DNA of 64,000 nucleotides from Micromonospora sp. LH3U1 (GCF_028475105.1 NZ_CP116936.1:6509501-6573500), one strand, 5' to 3'; positions 51,128 to 59,754 are shown, counted from the stretch's first letter. The notes: generated by a model not told the origin, from the sequence alone. Numbers and translations are program-made.

Positions 51128-52009
51128 GTGACGCGGGGCAGTTCGACCGCGAGGGCGACGGGAATCGTGACGCTGGTGGTGGCGGCGCTGCTGGGCTCGG
51201 CGTACGTGCTGGGCCGCAGCCTCGTCCCCGACCAGAGCCAACGGCACGCCACGGGTGCCACCACGAACGCCGACGGGCCGCACTACGCCGACCAACCCAG
51301 CGGTGGTGAGCCGACCGCCGTCCCGAGTGCCAGCGGCAGCGCCAGCCCCCAGGCCCGCCCCGCCGAGGCCGGTCAGGACGGGACGGGACGAGACGCCGGA
51401 GACGACAAGCTGTTCGGCGCGCACGCCACCACCGGCTCCCCCCGGCTCGCGCTGACCTTCGACGACGGGCCGGACCCCCGGTACACCCCGCAGGTCCTCG
51501 CCACGCTGCGCGAATTCGACGTGCGGGCCACGTTCTGCGTGGTCGGTGAGAACGCTCAGGACCACCCCGACCTCATCCAGGCGATCGTCAACGACGGGCA
51601 CACCCTGTGCAATCACTCCTGGCACCACGACGTCGGCCTGGGTGCCCGATCGGCCGACGCGATCCGCGCCGACCTCCTACGCACCAACGCGGCGATCCGG
51701 GCGGCGGTGCCGAACGCGCCGATCGTCTGGTACCGCCAGCCGGGCGGCGCCTGGACGTACCCGGTGGTGTCGGTGGCGCGGCAACTCGGCATGACCCCGC
51801 TGCACTGGTCGGTGGACCCGTCGGACTGGGAGCTGCCCGGCGCCGGCAAGATCACCGCGACGGTGCTGACCCAGGCCGAACCGGGTTCGGTGGTGCTGCT
51901 GCACGACGCCGGTGGGGACCGGCAGGGCACGGTGGACGCGCTGCGCCGGATCTTGCCCGACCTGATCGCGCGGTTCCAGTTGGAGGCACTGCCCACCGAC
52001 CCGACCTGA
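51128..52009 (+). CDS. polysaccharide deacetylase (NodB domain)
   Basis: A 293-aa exported enzyme. A signal anchor (residues about 10-32) and a 70-residue Ser/Thr/Pro/Gly-rich linker precede the NodB domain: LALTFDDGPDPR (catalytic Asp and metal Asp), HSWHHDVGL (two metal His), RQPGGAWTYPV and VVLLHDAGG. It probably deacetylates peptidoglycan or another cell-wall N-acetylglucosamine polymer. GTG 51128 was used. It lies between glnR and mshD, all on the plus strand. Confidence 0.88.
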   Translation: MTRGSSTARATGIVTLVVAALLGSAYVLGRSLVPDQSQRHATGATTNADGPHYADQPSGGEPTAVPSASGSASPQARPAEAGQDGTGRDAGDDKLFGAHATTGSPRLALTFDDGPDPRYTPQVLATLREFDVRATFCVVGENAQDHPDLIQAIVNDGHTLCNHSWHHDVGLGARSADAIRADLLRTNAAIRAAVPNAPIVWYRQPGGAWTYPVVSVARQLGMTPLHWSVDPSDWELPGAGKITATVLTQAEPGSVVLLHDAGGDRQGTVDALRRILPDLIARFQLEALPTDPT

Positions 52010-52069
52010 GCCGCGGCTTTACTCGGCGACGGTCCGGGCGTCACGACACGCAGCGGATACGGTGACGGG

Positions 52070-52996
52070 ATGAGCAGCGCGGAGCCGACCAGCGACCAGG
52101 TGACCCGGACCGACCGACTGGCGCCGGCGGACATCGCCGACGTGCTGGCCCTCGCCAGCTCCGCGGGCGACACGGACGGCGCGGACCCGCTCGACGAGCA
52201 CGTCCTGCTCCGACTGCGTGACCCGGGCGCCCCGGCCCTGCACCTGATCGCCCGGGCCGACGACGGCACCCTCACCGGCTACGCGCACCTGGACACCACC
52301 GACCCGGTCGGCGGGATCGGGGTCGAGCTGGTGGTGCATCCCGCGTACCGGCGGCGGGGCACTGGTCGTGCGCTGGCCCGGGGCGTGCTCGCCTCGGCCA
52401 CCGGGCCGCTGCGGGCGTGGGCGCACGGCGACCACCCCTCGGCTGCGGCGCTCGGCGTCGACCTCGGGTTCACTCGGGCGCGGGTGCTCTGGCAGCTGCG
52501 TCGGCCACTGGCTGCCCCGCTGGGCGAGCCGCGCCTGCCCGACGGGGTGACGCTGCGGGCGTACCGACCCGGGGCGGACGACGCGGCCTGGCTGACCCTC
52601 AACTCGCGCGCCTTCGCCGAGCATCCCGAGCAGGGGCGCTGGACCTCGGACGACCTGCGGGCCCGTCTCGCCGAACCGTGGTTCGACCCGGCCGGCTTCC
52701 TGCTCGCCGAGGAGACCGCGACCGGTCGACTGCTCGGCTTCCACTGGACCAAGGTGCACGAGCGGCCCGGGTCGGCCCGGATCGGCGAGGTGTACGTGCT
52801 GGGCGTGGAGCCGACCGCGCACGGCGGCGGGCTCGGCCGGGCGCTGACCACCGCCGGGTTGGCGTACCTGCGGGACCGGCGCGGCCTGGACCGGGTGATG
52901 CTCTACGTGGACGACTCGAACACCGGGGCGGTCGCGCTCTACGAGCGGCTTGGCTTCGCCCGCTGGTCCGCGCACATCAACTACCACCTCGGCTGA
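52070..52996 (+). CDS. mshD: mycothiol synthase MshD
   Basis: A 308-aa tandem GNAT protein catalysing the last step of mycothiol synthesis, acetylation of Cys-GlcN-Ins. The first domain has HPAYRRRGTGRALAR; the second, active domain has GFHWTKVH, GEVYVLGVEP, AHGGGLGRALT and LYVDDSNTGAVALYERLGF, together diagnostic of MshD. ATG 52070 is 6 nt after TACGGT (leaderless). As I recall, mshD also lies between glnR and phosphate genes in M. tuberculosis (Rv0818-Rv0820), so its position beside pstS here is conserved. Confidence 0.93.
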   Translation: MSSAEPTSDQVTRTDRLAPADIADVLALASSAGDTDGADPLDEHVLLRLRDPGAPALHLIARADDGTLTGYAHLDTTDPVGGIGVELVVHPAYRRRGTGRALARGVLASATGPLRAWAHGDHPSAAALGVDLGFTRARVLWQLRRPLAAPLGEPRLPDGVTLRAYRPGADDAAWLTLNSRAFAEHPEQGRWTSDDLRARLAEPWFDPAGFLLAEETATGRLLGFHWTKVHERPGSARIGEVYVLGVEPTAHGGGLGRALTTAGLAYLRDRRGLDRVMLYVDDSNTGAVALYERLGFARWSAHINYHLG

Positions 52997-53100
52997 GCGT
53001 CGGCCATCGTCGCAGCCGGGTCACCGGCGGGTAACGGGCGGGCTTCGGCGGGATAACGGCGAACCGGAAATATGCCCATACTTCCGACAGGTGTACCCCG

Positions 53101-53177
53101 GTTCACTTAACGGACAACTCGTCCTCAGCAAGCGGTCACCTCGGCGGCCGTACGTGTTCACCTTGCGTTCACTTGCG
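53101..53177 (+). promoter_or_regulatory. PHO-box array upstream of pstS
   Basis: GTTCAC-type units start at 53101 (GTTCACTTAAC), 53134 (GGTCACCTCGG), 53156 (GTTCACCTTGC) and 53167 (GTTCACTTGCG). All are in one 11-bp register (33, 22 and 11 bp apart). The last two are directly adjacent, and a TAACTT hexamer at 53205-53210 could be the -10. This places RegX3/PhoP-type binding next to the -35. Confidence 0.82.
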
Positions 53178-53287
53178 ACCGGCGAACCGGCTACCTGGCA
53201 CTTCTAACTTTCGTGTCAGCCGGTCAATGCCGGTCCTCGGGCCCCGGGATCGGGGCGCCAAGTCAGACGCGAAGGGAAACCCCTCAG

Positions 53288-54394
53288 GTGAAGCTCCAGC
53301 GGTACGGCACTATTGCCTGCCTCGCTCTTGCCGCGACGCTCGGCCTCAGTGCATGCGGCTCGGACAACAACGAGCCCGCCACCGGCGCCAGCGCTTCGGG
53401 CTCGACCGCCGCGGTCGACTGCGCTACCGGAACGCTGAACGCCCAGGGCTCGTCGGCGCAGAAGAACGCCATGGCCGAGTGGATCAAGGCGTACCAGCAG
53501 AAGTGCCAGGGCGTCACGATCAACTACGAGCCCTCGGGCTCCGGCGCCGGCATCCAGGCGTTCACCGCCGGGACCGCCGACTTCGCCGGCTCCGACTCCG
53601 CGCTCAAGCCGGAGGAGCAGCCGAAGGCCGACGCCAAGTGCGTCGGTGGCAAGGCCATCCACCTGCCGATGGTGATCGGCCCGGTGGCCGTCGCCTACAA
53701 CGTCAGCGGCGTGGACAACCTCCAGCTCAAGCCGGCCACCCTGGCGAAGATCTTCGCCGGCAAGGTGACCAAGTGGGACGACGCCACGATCAAGGCTGAC
53801 AACCCGGACGCCAAGCTCCCGTCGACCACCATCCAGACCGTCCACCGTTCGGACGAGTCGGGCACCACCGACAACTTCACCAAGTTCCTCTCGAAGACCT
53901 CCGAGGCGGACTGGACCCTGGGCAACGCCAAGGCCTGGAAGGCCCCGGGAGGCACCGGCGCCAAGGGCTCGGACGGCGTGGCCAGCTCGGTCAAGGGCGC
54001 TGACGGCTCCATCGGCTACATGGAGTGGTCGTTCGCCGAGAACGCCGGACTGAAGATGTCCAAGATCGGCAACGGCGCCGGCGAGTTCGCCGCGCTGACC
54101 GCCGAGGCTGCCGGCAAGACCATCGCCGGCGCCAAGGTCGAGGGCCAGGGCGACGACCTCAAGCTGTCGATCGACTACAACACCAAGGAGGCCGGGGCCT
54201 ACCCGATCGTCCTGGCGACGTACGAGATCGTCTGCAGCAAGGGCCTCGCGGCCGACAAGCTCAAGCTGGTCAAGGGTCTGCTGGGCTACGCCGCCAGCGC
54301 CGAGGGCCAGAACTCGCTGACCGACCTGGGCTACGCCCCGCTGCCGGAGACGGTTCGCACCAAGGTCGAGACCGCGGTCAAGAACCTTTCCTGA
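53288..54394 (+). CDS. pstS: phosphate ABC transporter substrate-binding lipoprotein PstS
   Basis: A 368-aa lipoprotein with signal peptide and lipobox LGLSAC (Cys23), then a PstS fold: GSSAQKNAMAEWIKAYQ, YEPSGSGAGIQAFTAG, FAGSDSAL, and HRSDESGTTDNFTKFLS, all phosphate-site segments. GTG 53288 is preceded by AAGGGA. It opens the pstSCAB operon and is the most strongly regulated gene of it, with the 11-bp repeat array upstream. No separate second pstS is seen. Confidence 0.94.
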   Translation: MKLQRYGTIACLALAATLGLSACGSDNNEPATGASASGSTAAVDCATGTLNAQGSSAQKNAMAEWIKAYQQKCQGVTINYEPSGSGAGIQAFTAGTADFAGSDSALKPEEQPKADAKCVGGKAIHLPMVIGPVAVAYNVSGVDNLQLKPATLAKIFAGKVTKWDDATIKADNPDAKLPSTTIQTVHRSDESGTTDNFTKFLSKTSEADWTLGNAKAWKAPGGTGAKGSDGVASSVKGADGSIGYMEWSFAENAGLKMSKIGNGAGEFAALTAEAAGKTIAGAKVEGQGDDLKLSIDYNTKEAGAYPIVLATYEIVCSKGLAADKLKLVKGLLGYAASAEGQNSLTDLGYAPLPETVRTKVETAVKNLS

Positions 54395-54433
54395 CCCGAC
54401 CCCACCACCTCCGCAACCGAATCGAGCGAGCAG

Positions 54434-55525
54434 ATGGGTGAAACCCCTCACCGCTCGGCCGACGCCGGCACCGGCGGGACGCGCGTGACGCAGAGTCACG
54501 AGTGGCCCGCCGGTGCCTCGGCGCGTGTGGCCGAGGCACCAGTCAGCACCCGTTCCCCGGGCGGCACCGGGCTGGGCGGCGGCGGCGCGCTGCCGCGCAG
54601 CCGAAAGTTCGGCGCCGAGCGGGCCTTCCGCGGTCTCACACTGGCCGCTGGCACCGCCGTTCTGGTCATCATCGCCGCCATCGCGATCTTCCTGATCGCC
54701 AAGGCGGTGCCGGCCCTACGCGCCAACACCGAGAACTTCTGGTCCTACGAAGGCTGGTCCCCCAACGAGACCCAGCCGAAGTTCGGCATCGGCACACTCG
54801 CTTTCGGCACCGTGCTCAGCTCGGCGCTGGCGCTGCTCATGGCGGTGCCGGTGGCGCTGGGCATCGCGCTCTACCTCTCGCACTACGCGCCCCGTCGGCT
54901 GGGCACCGCGCTCGGCTTCCTGGTCGACCTGCTCGCCGCCGTGCCGAGCGTGGTCTTCGGCCTCTGGGGGCGGGACATCTTCATCAACCCGGTCCGGGAC
55001 TTCTCGGTCTGGCTGAACGAGTACTTCGGCTGGATCCCGATCTTCGGCGGCGACGGCCCGTTCGGTAAGTCGATCATGCTGGGTGCCCTGGTGCTCGCGA
55101 TCATGGTGTTGCCGATCATCACCTCGCTCTCCCGCGAGGTGTTCCTCCAGACGCCGACCGCCAACGAGGAGGCCGCCCTCGCCCTGGGCGCCACCCGCTG
55201 GGAGATGCTCCGCACCGCAGTGCTCCCCTACGGCCGCCCGGGCGTCATCGCCGCGGTGATGCTCGGCCTCGGCCGGGCGCTCGGCGAGACCATCGCCCTG
55301 GCGCTGACCCTCGGCATCACCTTCGGCATCTCGTTCAACCTGATCCAGAACGGCGGCAACACCATCGCCGCCAACATCGCCAACGCGTTCGGCGAGGCGA
55401 ACGAGACCGGCCGGGGCGCGTTGATCGCCTCCGGCCTGGTGCTGTTCACCATCACGCTGATCGTCAACATCACGGCACGGGCGATCATCTACCGCCGCCG
55501 GGAGTTCACGGAGTCGGCCGCATGA
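54434..55525 (+). CDS. pstC: phosphate ABC transporter permease PstC
   Basis: A 363-aa permease with a 60-residue hydrophilic N-terminus and six membrane segments. Family segments are IGTLAFGTVLSSALALLMAVPVALGIALYLS, VPSVVFGLWG, and the EAA loop EEAALALGATRWEMLRTAVLPYGRPGV. It follows pstS by about 40 bp and its stop overlaps the pstA start (ATGA). With PstA it forms the phosphate channel. Confidence 0.93.
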   Translation: MGETPHRSADAGTGGTRVTQSHEWPAGASARVAEAPVSTRSPGGTGLGGGGALPRSRKFGAERAFRGLTLAAGTAVLVIIAAIAIFLIAKAVPALRANTENFWSYEGWSPNETQPKFGIGTLAFGTVLSSALALLMAVPVALGIALYLSHYAPRRLGTALGFLVDLLAAVPSVVFGLWGRDIFINPVRDFSVWLNEYFGWIPIFGGDGPFGKSIMLGALVLAIMVLPIITSLSREVFLQTPTANEEAALALGATRWEMLRTAVLPYGRPGVIAAVMLGLGRALGETIALALTLGITFGISFNLIQNGGNTIAANIANAFGEANETGRGALIASGLVLFTITLIVNITARAIIYRRREFTESAA

Positions 55526-56610
55526 CCACAACCGTCACCTCCCACCGCACCCGCCCGCCGGCCCAGCCCGCCTCGCTGCGGGCGCGGCGGCTGCCCTGGT
55601 ACGCCGCACCGGCCATCGCCGTGGCGGCCCTGGCGCTCGCCGCCGTGCTCGTCTACGGCATCGACATCGGCGGCCCGGTCCTCGTGGTCGTCCTCGGCGC
55701 GATCCTCTACCTGGTCGGGCTCTTCGTCGCGGCCAACGCGGTCGAGGGTCGCCGTTCGGCCCGCAACCGCACCTGGAGCGCGCTGATCCACTCCGCGCTC
55801 GTGCTGGCGGTGCTGCCACTGGTGTCCGTGGTCTGGACGCTGGTCAGCAAAGGCACCGAGCGACTGGACGCCAACTTCTTCCAGACCTCGATGAACAACA
55901 TCGGGGCCCGAGACGCCAACGGCGGCGCCTACCACGCGATCATCGGCACACTGGAGCAGGTCGGCATCGCCGCCCTGATCACCGTGCCGCTCGGCATCCT
56001 GTGCGCCATCTACATCGTCGAGTACGGCCGGGGCAAGTTCGCCTTCGCGATCCGGTTCTTCGTGGACGTGATGACCGGCATCCCGTCGATCGTCTCCGGC
56101 CTCTTCGTGCTGGCGTTCTGGGTGCTGGTCGTGTCGCCGTGGTTCAACGACGGTCGGCCGAGCTTCTCCGGCTTCGCCGCCGCGCTCGCGCTGAGCGTGC
56201 TCATGCTCCCCACCATCGTCCGGTCCAGCGAGGAGATGCTCCGCCTCGTCCCGGCGCCGCTGCGCGAGGGCGCCTACGCGCTCGGCGTACCCAAGTGGAA
56301 GACCATCCTGCGGGTGGTGCTGCCGACGGCGCTGCCCGGCATCGTCACCGGCGTCATGCTCGCTATCGCCCGTGCGGCCGGCGAGACCGCGCCGGTGCTG
56401 CTGGTCGCCGGCGGCGGTGCCGCGATCAACACGAACCCCTTCGAGAACAACCAGTCGTCGCTGTCCCTCTTCGTCTACCAGCAGGCCGGTGACGCGTCGA
56501 AGTACGCGCCGGCACGGGCGTGGACCGCGGCACTCACCCTGGTCGCCCTCGTGCTCATCCTGACGATCGCGGCGAAGCTGCTGGCCCGTCGCAACAGGCT
56601 CAGCCGATGA
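55522..56610 (+). CDS. pstA: phosphate ABC transporter permease PstA
   Basis: A 362-aa permease. An extended N-terminus with two extra hydrophobic segments precedes the core (AIIGTLEQVGIAALITVPLGILCAIYIVEYG, GIPSIVSGLFVLAFWV, EGAYALGVPKWKTILRVVLPTALPGI as EAA loop). It overlaps pstC by 4 bp and is followed by pstB. Confidence 0.93.
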   Translation: MTTTVTSHRTRPPAQPASLRARRLPWYAAPAIAVAALALAAVLVYGIDIGGPVLVVVLGAILYLVGLFVAANAVEGRRSARNRTWSALIHSALVLAVLPLVSVVWTLVSKGTERLDANFFQTSMNNIGARDANGGAYHAIIGTLEQVGIAALITVPLGILCAIYIVEYGRGKFAFAIRFFVDVMTGIPSIVSGLFVLAFWVLVVSPWFNDGRPSFSGFAAALALSVLMLPTIVRSSEEMLRLVPAPLREGAYALGVPKWKTILRVVLPTALPGIVTGVMLAIARAAGETAPVLLVAGGGAAINTNPFENNQSSLSLFVYQQAGDASKYAPARAWTAALTLVALVLILTIAAKLLARRNRLSR

Positions 56611-56627
56611 ACCCCGGAGGTACCACC

Positions 56628-57404
56628 ATGGCCAAGCGCGTCGCAGCCTCGAACGTCAACGCCTACTACGGCGGGTTCAAGGCGATCGAGAACATCAACC
56701 TGACCGTCGAGCCGAAGACGGTCACCGCCCTCATCGGCCCGTCCGGATGCGGCAAGTCGACGTTCCTGCGGTCGATCAACCGGATGCACGAGGTGCTGCC
56801 GGGTGCCCGGGTCGAGGGCAGCCTGACCATCGACGACCAGGACATCTACGACCGGGACGTGGACGTCACCGCGGTCCGGCGCATGATCGGCATGGTCTTC
56901 CAGCGGCCGAACCCGTTCCCCACCATGAGCATCTTCGAGAACGTGGTGGCCGGGCTGAAGCTCAACGGGGTCCGCAAGAAGTCGATCCTGGAGGACGCGG
57001 CCGAGAAGGCGCTGCGCTCGGCGAACCTGTGGGACGAGGTCAAGGACCGGCTGGGGAAGCCCGGCGCGGGCCTCTCCGGCGGTCAGCAGCAGCGGCTCTG
57101 CATTGCCCGGACCATCGCGGTCGAGCCGCAGGTCGTGCTGATGGACGAGCCGTGCTCGGCCCTGGACCCGATCTCCACGCTGGCGATCGAGGACCTGATG
57201 TTCCAGCTCAAGGACAAGTTCACGATCATCATCGTGACGCACAACATGCAGCAGGCCGCCCGCGTGTCGGACCGGACCGCCTTCTTCTCGATCGAGAAGA
57301 CCGGCGACCCGGGCCGGCTGATCGAGTACGACAACACCCAGAAGATCTTCAGCAACCCGAGCGTGAAGAAGACCGAGGACTACATCACGGGCCGCTTCGG
57401 CTGA
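56628..57404 (+). CDS. pstB: phosphate ABC transporter ATP-binding protein PstB
   Basis: A 258-aa ATPase with Walker A GPSGCGKSTF, the PstB-specific segment MVFQRPNPFPTMSIFENVVAGLKLNG, the signature LSGGQQQRLCIARTIA, Walker B VVLMDEPCSALDPIST and VTHNMQQAARVSD. ATG 56628 follows GGAGG by 7 nt; ATG 56607 overlaps the pstA stop and is an alternative start. It powers high-affinity phosphate uptake. No phoU follows, since phoU lies at 5614. Confidence 0.94.
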   Translation: MAKRVAASNVNAYYGGFKAIENINLTVEPKTVTALIGPSGCGKSTFLRSINRMHEVLPGARVEGSLTIDDQDIYDRDVDVTAVRRMIGMVFQRPNPFPTMSIFENVVAGLKLNGVRKKSILEDAAEKALRSANLWDEVKDRLGKPGAGLSGGQQQRLCIARTIAVEPQVVLMDEPCSALDPISTLAIEDLMFQLKDKFTIIIVTHNMQQAARVSDRTAFFSIEKTGDPGRLIEYDNTQKIFSNPSVKKTEDYITGRFG

Positions 57405-57618
57405 GCCCCTCCCTCCGCCCACCCCCTCCTCCCACCCTCCCCTCCCCTCCTCCCCCTCCTCCCACCCCCACCCGCCGTCGATCTAGGAAAGATCGCTGTG
57501 CTCAAAGATCGACTGGCTGCAACAAGCCCTAGATCGACGGGCCGTAGGGGCGGGGAGGGGGCGGGAGGGGCGGGAGGGGCGGGAGGGGGCGGGAGGGGCG
57601 GGAGGGGGCGGCGCGGGT
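57405..57618. repeat. polypyrimidine tract, inverted repeat, then polypurine G-rich tract
   Basis: 57405-57475 is almost wholly pyrimidine on the plus strand (C-rich CCCTCC-type units). A 13-bp inverted repeat follows (57475-57487 and 57528-57540, arm CCGTCGATCTAGG). 57545-57615 is a G-rich purine tract of GGGAGGGG/GGGCGGGA units. The two tracts are roughly complementary, so the whole can form one large hairpin, and the G tract fits a G-quadruplex pattern. It separates the convergent pstB and Nudix genes. Confidence 0.8.
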
Positions 57619-58452
57619 TCAGCCGAGCACGAAGCGGGGTTCGCCATCCGGCGGCAGATCCAGGCGCGGGCTGATCGGGCTGGCGGCGTCCCGGTCGGCC
57701 GCCGCTCGCGCCACCCCGGCCAGGTCGCCGGCCGCCGCCACCTGAGCCAGCGTGACCAGGGTCGGCGGCAGCATGGTCAGCTCGCCGGCCTGGGCCCGGG
57801 CGAGGGCGTCCGCCGGCCGGATCCACAGCGTGTGGTCGGCCTCGCCGGAGACGTCACGGGTCCGCTGCCCCGCCGGCAACAGGGCCACGAAGAAGTACGT
57901 GTCGAAGCGGCGCGGCTCGAATTCGGGGGTGATCCACCGGCTCCACGGCAGCAGCAGGTCCGACCGCAGCGTGAGTTGACGGTCGGCGAGAAACGCCGCG
58001 AAGCCCAGCCGGCGCCCCTCCAGGTCCTGCCGGGCCGTCTCCCAGTCGTCGCCGCTGACGTCGCCCACCACGGTCGCCGGGTCCGGGCCGGCGAGCAGCA
58101 CGCCGGCCTCCTCGAAGACCTCCCGGGCGGCGGCGCAGACCACCGCCTGGGCGGCGTCCGGGGCCACCCCGAGGCGGCCCGCCCACTCGGTCGGTGCCGG
58201 GCCCGACCAGTCCAGGTGTGCCTCGGAGTCGGAGCGGTCCACCCCGCCGCCGGGGAAGGCGTACATCCCGCCGAAGGTCATGGCGGCGACGCGGCGGATG
58301 ACGTACACCTCGAAGTCGGCGTCGGTCGGACGCAGCAGCAGCACGGTGGCCGCGACCCGGGGCACCGCCGGGGTGCCGCCCTCGGCCTGGAACCGGCGGG
58401 CGTGCTCGACCAGGGCGGCCGGGGCGGCGAAGCCATCGCTGTCGATCGTCAT
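57619..58452 (-). CDS. Nudix hydrolase with inserted Nudix box (NUDT19-like)
   Basis: A 277-aa Nudix-fold protein (RVAATVLLLRPTDADFEVYVIRR, MYAFPGGGVD). The catalytic helix AAAREVFEEAGVLL is separated from the GG strand by about 35 residues, far more than in the canonical box, a feature of the NUDT19/RP2 group that cleaves CoA derivatives in eukaryotes. Substrate here unknown. ATG 58452 is 6 nt after TAGGCT (leaderless). Confidence 0.83.
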   Translation of the reverse strand: MTIDSDGFAAPAALVEHARRFQAEGGTPAVPRVAATVLLLRPTDADFEVYVIRRVAAMTFGGMYAFPGGGVDRSDSEAHLDWSGPAPTEWAGRLGVAPDAAQAVVCAAAREVFEEAGVLLAGPDPATVVGDVSGDDWETARQDLEGRRLGFAAFLADRQLTLRSDLLLPWSRWITPEFEPRRFDTYFFVALLPAGQRTRDVSGEADHTLWIRPADALARAQAGELTMLPPTLVTLAQVAAAGDLAGVARAAADRDAASPISPRLDLPPDGEPRFVLG

Positions 58453-58558
58453 GCCGCGAGCCTAGTTCCCCCGACCGGCCGCACCGACCCGGCTGGTACG
58501 GCGATCAACGCGGCTAGCTGGTGTGCCAGACGCCTCCGCCCGACCACTCCCCGCTCTC

Positions 58559-58629
58559 CCTTTGCTCTGCTTCAACCCAGGCAACGGGAACGTGCGGTAA
58601 CTGTTGCCTGGGTTGAAGCAGAGCAAAGG
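58559..58629. repeat. 27-bp perfect inverted repeat in a divergent promoter region
   Basis: Arms 58559-58585 and 58603-58629 (core TTTGCTCTGCTTCAACCC and its complement) enclose a 17-nt loop. Because the flanking genes (58452 minus, 58727 plus) diverge, it cannot be a simple terminator of either. Confidence 0.75.
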
Positions 58630-58726
58630 ACGCGTGCAGGGGGTGGCGGACTACCGAGCGGCACAGGGGGCCGGCGGATGAGCACCGGGCAGCGGGCGGT
58701 TCACCTGGCTCGGCTAGCGTTTCGGT

Positions 58727-59695
58727 ATGACTCGTTGGGGCATCCTGGCCACCGGCCACATCGCCAGCCGTTTCGCCGAAGACCTCCGGTTGGTGCCGGA
58801 CGCCGAGCTGGTCGCGGTCGGCTCCCGTAGCGCGGAGAGCGCGCAGCGCTTCGCCGACACGTACGGCGCGAAGCGCGCGTACGGCTCCTGGGTCGAGTTG
58901 GCCGCCGACCCGGAGGTCGACGCGATCTACGTGGCGACCCCGCATTCCGCGCACTACGAGGCGGCGATGACCTGCCTGACCGCCGGACGCGCGGTGCTGC
59001 TGGAGAAGCCGTTCACCCTCGACCTGGCCACCAGCACCGAGCTGGTGGACACCGCCCGCGCCGCCGGGGTCTTCCTGATGGAGGCCATGTGGATGCGATT
59101 GAATCCGATGATCCTGCGCGTGGCTGAGCTGATCGCGGACGGGGCGATCGGCACGGTGAGCAACGTCCGGGCCGACTTCGGGGTGTCCGGGCCGTTCCCG
59201 CCGGAGCACCGGATGCGCAACCCGGCGCTGGGCGGGGGCGCCCTGCTCGACCTGGGGATCTACCCGATCAGCCTGGCTCACCTGCTGCTCGGGGTGCCGC
59301 AGCACGTCCGTTCCTGGGCGCAGCTCGGCCCGGAGGGGACGGACGAGAACACCGGCATGCTGTTCGGCTACGACACCGGAGCGCTGGCCACGCTGAGCTG
59401 CGGCATGGTCGGGTCGAGTGAGCTGTCCGCCTCGATCACCGGCAGCACCGGCCGGATCGACCTGCCGGAGCCGTTCTTCCGGCCCGGTTCGCTGACCCTG
59501 CACCGGGCTGGCGCCGAGCCGGAGACGATCACCGCCGATGGGGTCGGCAACGGCTACCAGTACGAGGCGATCGAGGTGCAGCGCTGCCTGGCCGCCGGGC
59601 TGACCGAGAGCCCGCTGGTGCCGCACGCCGCGACCCTCGAGGTGATGGCGCTGCTGGACACGGTCCGCGAGCAGATCGGCGTCCGCTACGTCTGA
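58727..59695 (+). CDS. Gfo/Idh/MocA-family oxidoreductase
   Basis: A 322-aa NAD(P)-dependent dehydrogenase. The Rossmann loop is WGILATGHIASRFAEDL, and the family EKP motif is in VLLEKPFTLD; AMWMRLNPMI and GGGALLDLGIYPISLAHLL complete the dimeric sugar-type domain. The sugar or cyclitol substrate is unknown. ATG 58727 is 6 nt after TAGCGT (leaderless). Its 3' end is followed by a strong bidirectional terminator. Confidence 0.88.
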   Translation: MTRWGILATGHIASRFAEDLRLVPDAELVAVGSRSAESAQRFADTYGAKRAYGSWVELAADPEVDAIYVATPHSAHYEAAMTCLTAGRAVLLEKPFTLDLATSTELVDTARAAGVFLMEAMWMRLNPMILRVAELIADGAIGTVSNVRADFGVSGPFPPEHRMRNPALGGGALLDLGIYPISLAHLLLGVPQHVRSWAQLGPEGTDENTGMLFGYDTGALATLSCGMVGSSELSASITGSTGRIDLPEPFFRPGSLTLHRAGAEPETITADGVGNGYQYEAIEVQRCLAAGLTESPLVPHAATLEVMALLDTVREQIGVRYV

Positions 59696-59701
59696 ACAGA
59701 G

Positions 59702-59740
59702 AAGGCCCCTTGTCAAGGCGAGACCTTGACAAGGGGCCTT
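59702..59740. terminator. 17-bp perfect stem-loop, bidirectional terminator
   Basis: Arms AAGGCCCCTTGTCAAGG and CCTTGACAAGGGGCCTT with a 5-nt loop, between the convergent oxidoreductase and Pit genes. The AAGG-rich stem base resembles that of the phoU/gpm terminator at 6276. Confidence 0.75.
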
Positions 59741-59754
59741 TCACGAAACGGCGG

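Noticed and set aside
58559..58629. rho-independent terminator
   Set aside because: Flanking genes diverge and there is no U tract, so it is listed as a repeat instead.
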